A stretch of DNA of 11,799 nucleotides, taken from positions 1-11,799 of the forward strand of contig CAYRWE010000156.1 of assembly GCA_964427655.1 (NCBI GenBank), read 5' to 3'. Positions 6,022 to 11,799 of this stretch are shown here, piece after piece (position 1 is the stretch's first letter; every line of letters begins with the position of its first letter). The position numbers and the translations under genes were made by a program. This stretch comes from CAVQNQ01 sp964427655. Lineage in GTDB: Bacteria > Acidobacteriota > Terriglobia > Bryobacterales > Bryobacteraceae. A model generated the notes under the pieces. It made no database searches. It saw only the letters and a program-made list of their open reading frames with translations, and was not told where the DNA came from.

Positions 6022-8073
6022 TCAGCGAATCCAAATCGCGCCACCGTCCGCGGACTGGTTGTGCGGTTTGCCGGCAGTCACGGAAATGTCGGCCGAGCCG
6101 GACGTCTCCGACGGGAGCGAACCCGGGAGCCGGATGCTCAACTGAAACACGCCTTGAACCGGAGTTGGAGCGTTCCCAATGAATTCTATGGTGGCCGGTT
6201 GGCCATCGACAGTAACCGAGATCGGCACGACCGGATAGCTGGACCGCAACCGTGGGTGGGTACGGTCAACCGCTTCGTTTGCCAGCGGACCGAAGCCAGT
6301 CGAGTATAGCGTAACCACGCTGCCGGAAGGGGAAGGGTTGTCAGGGCCGTTTACGCTGCCGTCCTGGTTTATGGCCGCCAACGGGAACGAGCTTGTCAGC
6401 GGGGACAAGCCGGAGGCGAAATTCCGGAAGATGCCCACGTTGGTGAGGCCGGCCGTCTTATCGAACGCGGAGACAACCGCCCCATCGCGCCGAATCTCGG
6501 TATGAATCTGTCCGGCCGTGGGGCTCTCGAATGGCACGATTGCGTCGATCTGGTCCGGGCCGGCAAAGAGTAGCGGAGCCATGACGCCGTCAAACGATAC
6601 GCTGATGCCGCCCAGATCCCCGGTGAGATTTCCGTCCTGGTCGAATTGGGCGGATACCGGATCCTCAGGGCCGATATCTCTCCCGAACAGTGCCACCGAT
6701 TCTCCGGGCACCAACGGCCCGAAGCCCTCGAAGTTCGCCGCATTGGCCACACAGGTTACCGTACCGGAGGGCGGTGGACCCGCGGGGATGAGCGCCCAGG
6801 TCAGCGTGGTCGTGTAGGGATTGAACGTGAGGACAAGGTCGGGCCCAATCAAGAGGGCTGTCGCGGAGTTCAGAAAACCGGCATAGGAGTAACTCAGGTC
6901 CGGCGAATTCAGCCTGGCTACATAAAAATCCTCCGGACTGACCTCGGAGGCTTGCGCCGCCGGAATTCCGTCGCACGAGGCCACCGCTCCAGGCGTTATC
7001 GCGAGATCCGACGGGCTGGCGGTTCCCACGGCCACGACCTCGCCGCTTGGATCGACAAGAAGTCTATCGATTGAGCCGTCGATGGGCTGACTCTCCGCCA
7101 GCGTGCCATTCGGGGCGACTTTCCAGATCACGCCGTGCCAGGGAGGGGGCGAGTTCCAGGTGTCGCCTTCAAGGTAAGCGTTTCCCGCCGCATCCACGGC
7201 CAGGACGTATCCTCCGAGCGGGACGGCGCCGGGATCGATTTGAACGGAAAAGATAGCGCTCCTGGCGTCCGGTGCGAGCCTGGTTAGGGTCGGGCGCGCG
7301 GGGCAAGGGCCAGCGCGTTCATACCCGCTGGTCCCGGCGACGTAGATTGTGCCATCCGCTCCGAGTTCGACCACGCTTGGCACGACGCCTCCCGGGGTTC
7401 CGAGCAAGGTCGAGAGCATCAGCGTGGTGAGGGAGGGGTCGAGCTTGGCCACGAACTGATCGGGGCTGACTCCGCACGCCGACGGCGAATAGGTCTGGCG
7501 ATAGGCGCTCGGAGTGGTGGGAAACGGATTCGAATATGCATCGCCCGAGATGTACACGTTTCCCGCGGCATCGAGGAGCATGGCTCCGAGTTGATCGTCG
7601 CTGCCAAAGTAAGTGCCTGCGAGGATCGAGTCCCCATCGGCGGCGATCCTGGCGACGAATATGGCTGCCGGGCGCGACTGGTATCCGGTCAATCCTGCGA
7701 ACAGGTCTTTGGAACTCGTAGTGCCGGCGATAAAGACGCTCCCATCGGGCGCCAGAGCCAGCGCGCCAATCGAATCGGCGCCGTTCCCGCCAAAGTATGT
7801 CGCCCACAAGACCTGGTTGGCGGTGGGCGCAATCTTGGCGACGAAACCGTGCGTACATTCGGCCAAGGCCGTGTTCGAGACACAGGTAGAGGGCCATGCG
7901 GGCTGGATCGTGCCGGCTGTGGTCGGCAGGTCGGGGCCATATGCCACGCCCGCCACAATCAGGTGAGAATCGCTATCCAGGATGGCGGCGGTTATGTGTG
8001 CGGAAGGCGAAAGCTGCTGGGCGGCCAGGATCGCGGTCATGGAAAACGCGAGAAGTGCGACCATCGGGCGCAT
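6022..8073 (-). CDS. Secreted beta-propeller repeat protein with Solibacter-type C-terminal domain (TIGR03437)
   Basis: The protein has 683 residues, with a signal sequence (about 1-19, MRPMVALLAFSMTAILAAQQ). Residues about 25-430 hold degenerate propeller repeats of the SBBP type, seen as DGSVFIAGTTS (110-120), AAGNVYISGDAY (169-180), ADGTIYVAGTSG (239-250), AAGNAYLEGDTW (295-306) and PSGEVVAVGTAS (342-353), each next to strands such as WATYFGGNGADSIGALAL. Residues about 442-683 match the C-terminal domain abundant in Solibacter: ANFEGFGPLVPGESVALFGR, then FAGPDQIDAIVPF (503-515) and VVTLYSTGFGPL (586-597). Such proteins are outside the cell or on its surface; adhesion or ligand binding is inference. 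It is the first of four minus-strand genes and may share their transcript. The start ATG has only a weak Shine-Dalgarno. Confidence 0.9.
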   Translation of the reverse strand: MRPMVALLAFSMTAILAAQQLSPSAHITAAILDSDSHLIVAGVAYGPDLPTTAGTIQPAWPSTCVSNTALAECTHGFVAKIAPTANQVLWATYFGGNGADSIGALALAPDGSVFIAGTTSSKDLFAGLTGYQSRPAAIFVARIAADGDSILAGTYFGSDDQLGAMLLDAAGNVYISGDAYSNPFPTTPSAYRQTYSPSACGVSPDQFVAKLDPSLTTLMLSTLLGTPGGVVPSVVELGADGTIYVAGTSGYERAGPCPARPTLTRLAPDARSAIFSVQIDPGAVPLGGYVLAVDAAGNAYLEGDTWNSPPPWHGVIWKVAPNGTLAESQPIDGSIDRLLVDPSGEVVAVGTASPSDLAITPGAVASCDGIPAAQASEVSPEDFYVARLNSPDLSYSYAGFLNSATALLIGPDLVLTFNPYTTTLTWALIPAGPPPSGTVTCVANAANFEGFGPLVPGESVALFGRDIGPEDPVSAQFDQDGNLTGDLGGISVSFDGVMAPLLFAGPDQIDAIVPFESPTAGQIHTEIRRDGAVVSAFDKTAGLTNVGIFRNFASGLSPLTSSFPLAAINQDGSVNGPDNPSPSGSVVTLYSTGFGPLANEAVDRTHPRLRSSYPVVPISVTVDGQPATIEFIGNAPTPVQGVFQLSIRLPGSLPSETSGSADISVTAGKPHNQSADGGAIWIR

Positions 8074-8225
8074 GGCTCAACTCTAAGACCCTTGACGAGG
8101 CGGAATATCTACACCGCGTCTCGCCTAATGACGGATCTTGACTGGCTATGGAATATTTCAACGAAGTTATTCTCCGCAAACGCCGCTTAGCGTTCCCAAT
8201 GTACAGGAGTCGGTCGGCAACCACA

Positions 8226-8257
8226 ATTCGTCAGGCGATAATTGGAGCATGACGAAT
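8226..8257. repeat. 8-bp perfect inverted repeat upstream of apeA
   Basis: ATTCGTCA (8226-8233) and TGACGAAT (8250-8257) are exact reverse complements separated by 16 nt. The centre-to-start distance to apeA is about 150 nt. It could be a regulator site, a hairpin, or a remnant of an insertion. Nothing else in the window repeats it. Confidence 0.5.
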
Positions 8258-8380
8258 AGCCCGTGTTTTCGGCTGAATCCAGCCAGCCCGGGGCGAACCT
8301 GGTCCGGAGTTTAAGAGCGGCGGGCCAGTTCCGTCGTCACAGCGCATCGAAATGGCTAGCAAGGCAGCGCCTACAGGTAC

Positions 8381-8385
8381 GGGAG
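8381..8385 (+). promoter_or_regulatory. Ribosome binding site of apeA
   Basis: GGGAG ends 8 nt before ATG 8394 and supports that start. The nearer TAAGGA (8388-8393) abuts the ATG and is too close to act. Confidence 0.45.
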
Positions 8386-8393
8386 AGTAAGGA

Positions 8394-9635
8394 ATGAACA
8401 AGCGGCACGGCCGAAATGTGCAAGCTGGTGAAGAGTGCGCAGTGCACGGCCTCTGGTGGGTTGCCGAAGCACCAGACTGCAAGGTCTCAGGAATCCTAAC
8501 CTACAGTTCCACTTCAGGCATACGGTTGGCTTTGAGCGCGGACCCACTCGAACATCTTGGGATGAGTTACTCCCAGAGGGAGTTGCGCTGGCATCGTCAG
8601 GAAAACATAATTCTCGGGAACAGCGACGATGGGAGCGATCACTTCACGGTTATCGATGCAGTAGCCGTCAGCATCAGCACCAAATTACTAGTCTCCGCTG
8701 ATGGCGTGCCCACCCAAACCGCTGGCGAAATGCTGTTCCTCGCCAACCATGTCCTTCGAGGCGAATACAATGTCCCAAACGCGCAGGCGGCAACATTTAC
8801 AACGGTATCGCTCGAAGTTGACCACTTGGAGGCCTGGGCCGGCGGACCAGGATTGGCCCAGGTGGTTCGCAGCGACCCCTTTAGTCCTGAGACGCTATTC
8901 ACATTTGAGACCGAGACCGGCCGCTACGAGCTGACAGCCTGGGGCGCCCCCTTCTTTCGAGAACGCGAGTCTGGTACCCGGTACACATGTTCGGTCTTCG
9001 GAAAGTGGCTTGAACCGATCATGTTGGAGGGCCTGATGCGCGAACTTGAAAAGCTCCTGTCACTGCTAACACTCCTATTCGGGGATCAGGCCCGCCCACG
9101 CGTACTCCGGGTTCAGGAACACGACGACGCGGCACCTCTGGAACTCATAGCCATATTCACCAAGAGACACGATGGCAACCCAACGCACTGTGACATGCCC
9201 ATGCCCCTATGCAACCTCGCTGAGCGCGCATCGGCAGTTTTTTCAAAATGGTTTGGCGAGTGGGATCTGCTGAGCCATACGGTAGCGATGCTCCTCACCG
9301 CATGCTCAACGCCCTTCGCTACCGCCACCTTCCTCCTCCTAGCCAACGCCGTGGAGGCTTTCCACCGTGCAACCCAAGATGATGGCCTCCTTCCGGACGA
9401 GGATTTCCAACGCTGGCGAGAAGCTCTCAGCGCCGGCCTACCGAATGGTCTACCTCCGAAGCTGAGGGAAAAACTGCTTGGCGACATCGACCATGCAAAC
9501 GAGTGCAACCTGAGGGCTCGCCTCAAGGTCCTACTCCTCGAAGTGCTAAAAATTTCGAAGAAGGGCACGCTAACTGCGAGCGGAACCGTCCCAAGGGATT
9601 CATCGAGTTTGTGGTCAAAGCTCGGAACAGCCTAA
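8394..9635 (+). CDS. apeA: ApeA-type anti-phage HEPN protein, frame-broken before the catalytic motif
   Basis: The 413-residue frame matches the ApeA architecture. The N-terminal ApeA domain runs from about 12 to 250, with the typical opening VHGLWWVAEAPDCKVSGILT-like stretch (17-36) and ENIILGNSDDG (70-80). The C-terminal HEPN domain starts near 290 with FLLLANAVEAFHR (313-325). ApeA is a known phage-defence protein whose HEPN domain is thought to be an RNase acting in abortive infection. Here the last 25 or so residues (from about ISKKG, 387) do not look like HEPN. The frame stops at 9635, inside the codons for the RNSLTH motif that continue in the -1 frame (see 9548-9802). As written, this product lacks the catalytic Arg and His. 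Hand-counted GC is 30 of 60 at 8641-8700, against 48 of 60 in the acyl-CoA dehydrogenase at 11101-11160, suggesting horizontal acquisition. Confidence 0.85.
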   Translation: MNKRHGRNVQAGEECAVHGLWWVAEAPDCKVSGILTYSSTSGIRLALSADPLEHLGMSYSQRELRWHRQENIILGNSDDGSDHFTVIDAVAVSISTKLLVSADGVPTQTAGEMLFLANHVLRGEYNVPNAQAATFTTVSLEVDHLEAWAGGPGLAQVVRSDPFSPETLFTFETETGRYELTAWGAPFFRERESGTRYTCSVFGKWLEPIMLEGLMRELEKLLSLLTLLFGDQARPRVLRVQEHDDAAPLELIAIFTKRHDGNPTHCDMPMPLCNLAERASAVFSKWFGEWDLLSHTVAMLLTACSTPFATATFLLLANAVEAFHRATQDDGLLPDEDFQRWREALSAGLPNGLPPKLREKLLGDIDHANECNLRARLKVLLLEVLKISKKGTLTASGTVPRDSSSLWSKLGTA

Positions 9636-9802
9636 CCCACGCAAAGCGTAACCCACAACCGGGCCCGGATCTAATGCGCGCAAGCCAAGATCTTACCGCT
9701 ATCCTCGTGCAGCTACTCCTCATGCGCATCGGATGCACTGACGACTCTGTTCGCACTGCCATCTTACGACTTCCCCATACCCAGCTGGCCCGCGGACTCT
9801 GA
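9548..9802 (+). pseudogene. apeA: Displaced 3' end of apeA: HEPN catalytic segment in the -1 frame
   Basis: In the -1 frame relative to 8394, the sequence reads GFIEFVVKARNSLTHAKRNP (9596-9655) and stays open to TGA at 9800-9802. RNSLTH (9623-9640) is an R-x4-H HEPN motif, and the helix after it (DLMRASQDLTAILVQLLLMR) is what a HEPN fold needs next. Joining it to the upstream frame by one -1 shift gives about 469 residues, a normal ApeA size. The -1 frame is open from 9467 on, so the break lies between there and 9635. By domain logic it lies at about 9546-9598; the run of five A at 9548-9552 is the simplest place for a lost base. A GTG at 9503 could start this piece alone, but has no clear ribosome binding site. 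Start coordinate is approximate. Confidence 0.8.
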
Positions 9803-9931
9803 CGATAGAGGGTAGTTTCCACACGGTTGCGGGGGGCCAATTTGCGAACGAGTGTGCGGTCATGATAGCGTTCTGGCCCCAAAACGCCGTTTCATCCAAG
9901 AACTCCAGAAGGTGATCTTCTGTTGGGCAGT

Positions 9932-10156
9932 TCATGCCGCCAAGAAAGCCTCCGGATCGATTCCCGCCTGCTTCAGAATCGCCCGAAGCGTACCCTCGGG
10001 CAGATCGCCGGGGTGATTCGGTACGGTGGTGTAGCGATTCGCGCTTTGGCTGAACCAGATTTCGTGGCTGCCGGCTGCTTGCCGGTCGAACTGGAAACCG
10101 CACACCTTCAGTTTTCTGACTATCTCCCTGTATCGGAATCCTGCCAGACGGCCCAT
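9932..10156 (-). CDS. hicA: HicA toxin (type II toxin-antitoxin mRNA interferase)
   Basis: The 74-residue protein matches the HicA family, small double-stranded-RNA-binding-fold ribonucleases that cleave mRNA and are held inactive by HicB. The features are all there: N-terminal GFRYREIVRKLKVCGF (6-21), the catalytic His in GSHEIW (His31), the strand TTVPNHPG (43-50) and the C-terminal GTLRAILKQAGIDPEAFL (55-72). The length is normal and there is no visible damage. Its ATG directly follows the HicB stop (TAAATG) with no spacer and no ribosome binding site, so translation should depend on hicB. A weak 5-bp hairpin (9907-9921) lies just downstream of the stop, without a clear T-run. Confidence 0.92.
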   Translation of the reverse strand: MGRLAGFRYREIVRKLKVCGFQFDRQAAGSHEIWFSQSANRYTTVPNHPGDLPEGTLRAILKQAGIDPEAFLAA

Positions 10157-10387
10157 TTACGCGGCAATCACAATTGTGTAGTCTCGCCGTTCTGCGGCGG
10201 CCGGTAGGTTCGGAGCTTCCTCGCGCTCGCGTCGAGCTTCGATCAGTTTGCGTGCTACATCGCGCGCGATGTCGAGCGCCTCGGCGACAGTCCGCCCCTG
10301 CGCGACCAGGCCGGGAAGTTCCTCCGAGGTTGCCAGAAAAGGCCCCTCTGGCAACTCCTCAATTTGAATATGAATTGCCAGCTCCAT
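10157..10387 (-). CDS. hicB: HicB family antitoxin
   Basis: The 76-residue protein is read from ATG at 10387 (MELAIHIQIEELPEGPFLAT). It has the HicB core: IQIEELPEGPFLATSEELPG (8-27), then GLVAQGRTVAEALDIA (27-42), the partial RNase H-like fold with a conserved LPG and AEAL helix. It neutralises HicA, whose gene abuts its stop. No helix-turn-helix or ribbon domain follows, so this is a short HicB, and any autoregulation may need the complex or be absent. The frame is open further upstream to 10630, and ATG at 10405 (MLPSIRMELA) is a possible alternative start; neither start has a clear ribosome binding site. I prefer 10387 because homology begins there. The antitoxin-first order is opposite to E. 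coli hicAB but common in other bacteria. Confidence 0.85.
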   Translation of the reverse strand: MELAIHIQIEELPEGPFLATSEELPGLVAQGRTVAEALDIARDVARKLIEARREREEAPNLPAAAERRDYTIVIAA

Positions 10388-10665
10388 ACGAATCGATGGT
10401 AGCATCCCGGCCGCGTACCCAGCGGGAATGCGAAACTCCCCATGCCGCTCGCCCGTCCTAGTCCCCATAGGCACTGCCCCGCGCCTCCCCCTGGGGCATT
10501 TCCCGCATACCCGATCCGCAAATCTGTTGTACAATCCCGCAAGTCTCTTTAATTTCAGCGTTCCCTTTCCTGGCAGAATGATTGCTAACCTGTACCTTTC
10601 CGGCAGTATTGGGAGCGGAGTCTGCGCCAAGATGCGCTAGCCTCCGCGGAAAAGGATTGACCCCT
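10388..10665. promoter_or_regulatory. Divergent intergenic region between hicBA and the acyl-CoA dehydrogenase
   Basis: No gene is supported here. The region should hold the hicBA promoter on the minus strand and the dehydrogenase promoter on the plus strand. The 8-bp palindrome TTGTACAA (10527-10534) lies in a locally AT-richer stretch. On the plus strand TTGTAC is 17 nt from TAATTT (10550-10555), a weak sigma-70-like pair, and TACAAT (10530-10535) is a good -10 without a good -35. The palindrome could serve as an operator; this is speculative. Confidence 0.3.
10650..10655 (+). promoter_or_regulatory. Ribosome binding site of the acyl-CoA dehydrogenase gene
   Basis: AAAAGGA ends at 10655, 10 nt before ATG 10666. 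It is slightly far but usable, and it supports this start. Confidence 0.45.
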
Positions 10666-11799
10666 ATGGAATCGACCGCTACAGATAACAAAACAGAGCA
10701 CTTGCGAGCGCTTCCCGGAGACGACGTCCGGCAGATCATGTGGCGTTTCGAGGACCGTTTCGATTTGCAGATGCTGGTGCAGTCCGTGCGCGCGGTGGCC
10801 CGCGGCCCGGTGGCCCGCCTAGTGGCCGAGGGGGCCCGCAGCACCCACGAGTGGACCATCGAGAAGGAATCGCTCATCCAGCACTTCGATGAATCGGGCG
10901 TTACCGCGCTGCCTCTCGAACCCTCCGAGGGCGGCTTCATCGAGGGTCCCAAGAACCTGGCCATGTCCCTGATTGCTCTGGAACTGGCCTGGGTGGATGC
11001 CGGCTCGGCCACCAGCGCCATGGTGGGATGCCTGGCGCTCTCCCCTATCCACGAGCGCGGCACCCCCGAGCAGCGCGCCTTCTATATGAGCCGTTGCGCC
11101 CCCGCCCAGCCTGGCGAGGACCGCCGCCCGTGGCGCGGAGCGTTCTGCCTCACCGAGCCGATCCCCTACGTGGGCGTCGAGACCGGCCTGCTGGGCGGCA
11201 AGGTGCGCGTCGCCGAATGGGCGGAGGGCCAGGAACCCGTGCTGCATGTCGATAAGCGCGGCCGCTTCATCACCAACATGGGGTTCGCCAATTTCGTCAC
11301 CGCCGCGGTGGATTCCGACGACCCGCGCATCAAGGGAAGCTGCATGGTGGTGCTGGAGGAAACCGATCCCGGCGTCTTCGATCGCGGCATTCCCACGCGC
11401 AAGCTCGTGCACCAGCTCTCTTCCACGCGCGACCCCATCTTCAGCCTGCGCATTCCGGCTTCGCGCATCATCGGCGGGTATACGGTCAAGGACGGCGTCA
11501 TCGTCCCGAACTATAGCCACGGCGAGATCATCGAGGCGGTCTTCCGGCGCACCCGCGTGGGCGTCGCCCTGCTCACCGCCGCCAAGCTGCTTTCCGCGGT
11601 CGAGCCGGTGATCCGCTATCAGCGCGGGCGCTTCCGCGGAGGTGCCACAGCCGCGCCGGGATCGCCGCGCTACGATCTGGGCTTGCAGCTTAAGGAAGAC
11701 GTCATCCATCGCCTGGTGGACGTGTGGGCCACCGGCGAAGCGGCCGCCTCGCTGGGCTTCGAAGCCGCGCGCATCTTCGATGTCTTCGATCCACTCGAG
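10666..11799 (+). CDS. Acyl-CoA dehydrogenase family flavoprotein, 3' end outside window
   Basis: The frame is open from ATG 10666 to the right edge, giving 378 residues (MESTATDNKTEHLRALPGDD...). It resembles FAD-dependent acyl-CoA dehydrogenases, which put a 2,3 double bond into acyl-CoA thioesters. An N-terminal helical domain (about 30-145) ends with the family's GTPEQRAFYM motif. FCLTEP (about 159-164) is the start of the flavin/substrate-binding signature, but the usual (D/A)GSD continuation is replaced by IPYVGVETG. The middle beta domain follows (GRFITNMGFANFVTAAV, then IKGSCMVVLEETDPGVF). The C-terminal helical domain begins with RRTRVGVALLTAAKLLSAVE and continues to the edge. The catalytic Glu would be beyond the window, so substrate class cannot be judged. 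The codons are very GC-rich, like the core genes, in contrast to neighbouring apeA. Confidence 0.85.
   Translation, partial: MESTATDNKTEHLRALPGDDVRQIMWRFEDRFDLQMLVQSVRAVARGPVARLVAEGARSTHEWTIEKESLIQHFDESGVTALPLEPSEGGFIEGPKNLAMSLIALELAWVDAGSATSAMVGCLALSPIHERGTPEQRAFYMSRCAPAQPGEDRRPWRGAFCLTEPIPYVGVETGLLGGKVRVAEWAEGQEPVLHVDKRGRFITNMGFANFVTAAVDSDDPRIKGSCMVVLEETDPGVFDRGIPTRKLVHQLSSTRDPIFSLRIPASRIIGGYTVKDGVIVPNYSHGEIIEAVFRRTRVGVALLTAAKLLSAVEPVIRYQRGRFRGGATAAPGSPRYDLGLQLKEDVIHRLVDVWATGEAAASLGFEAARIFDVFDPLE

Larger units (their letters stand above)
8074..8393. other. 320-nt divergent intergenic region between the propeller gene and apeA
   Basis: I see no gene. The region must hold the promoters of two divergent genes, but no clean -35/-10 pair stood out on either strand. 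It is more AT-rich around 8100-8260 than the flanking core genes. It contains the inverted repeat at 8226-8257. It marks the left edge of the accessory patch. Confidence 0.5.

Noticed and set aside
8138..8166. TTGACT at 8138-8143 as a -35 box for apeA
   Set aside because: No acceptable -10 lies 16-18 nt downstream.
9503..9802. Separate small gene starting at GTG 9503
   Set aside because: Its start lies inside the HEPN domain of the upstream frame and its C-terminal half completes that domain, so one broken apeA explains it better.
9907..9921. AGAAG / CTTCT hairpin after hicA as a terminator
   Set aside because: The stem is only 5 bp and there is no T-run in the hicA direction, so it is too weak to list as a terminator.
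9720..10103. Minus-strand ORF (127 codons) overlapping hicA
   Set aside because: Different frame from hicA, Arg/Ser-rich, no domain; hicA is well supported.
10819..11709. Minus-strand ORF (296 codons) opposite the acyl-CoA dehydrogenase
   Set aside because: His/Asp/Gly-rich shadow frame; the plus-strand frame has a ribosome binding site and family motifs.
1..11799. CRISPR arrays, tRNA, rRNA, insertion sequences
   Set aside because: No spaced direct repeats, no cloverleaf-like segment, no transposase frame and no terminal inverted repeats were seen on either strand.

Overview
The window looks like chromosomal DNA of a GC-rich member of the Acidobacteriota, most likely a Solibacter/Bryobacter-type organism. 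The strongest clue is the 683-residue secreted protein at 6022-8073. It ends in the C-terminal domain of about 240 residues (TIGR03437 type) that is greatly expanded in Solibacter. The adjacent DUF3300 and DUF2950 genes and the alpha-L-rhamnosidase fit the same group. The taxonomic call is inference; there is no rRNA or tRNA gene in the window.

Layout. (1) Positions 1-726 hold the 3' end of a GH78-type alpha-L-rhamnosidase. (2) After a 379-nt gap comes a two-gene plus-strand unit, DUF3300 (1106-2299) and DUF2950 (2303-3193), two exported proteins of unknown function. A strong imperfect hairpin follows the second stop codon. (3) Four genes lie on the minus strand, transcribed from 8073 down to 3278: a beta-propeller/TIGR03437 protein, a SAM methyltransferase with an N-terminal export-like signal, a NarL-type sensor histidine kinase and a beta-propeller lipoprotein. 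The last three are packed with a 3-nt gap and a 4-nt overlap, so they are almost certainly one operon. (4) An accessory patch spans about 8100-10640 and is visibly less GC-rich in the parts sampled. It holds an ApeA-type anti-phage HEPN gene and a hicBA toxin-antitoxin pair. (5) The 5' part of an acyl-CoA dehydrogenase starts at 10666 and runs off the right edge.

The most notable point is in apeA. The reading frame that starts at 8394 carries the ApeA N-terminal domain and most of the HEPN domain, but stops at 9635. The HEPN catalytic motif RNSLTH is encoded in the -1 frame (9623-9640), and that frame stays open to 9802. The two pieces add up to one full-length ApeA of about 469 residues interrupted by a single -1 frame change, with an A5 run at 9548-9552 as the simplest site. 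This could be an inactivated defence gene, a phase-variable or recoded gene, or an assembly error.

I saw no CRISPR array, insertion sequence, tRNA or rRNA. I did not find a wholly new multi-gene system. The best candidates for follow-up are the broken apeA next to hicBA and the methyltransferase-kinase-lipoprotein operon.
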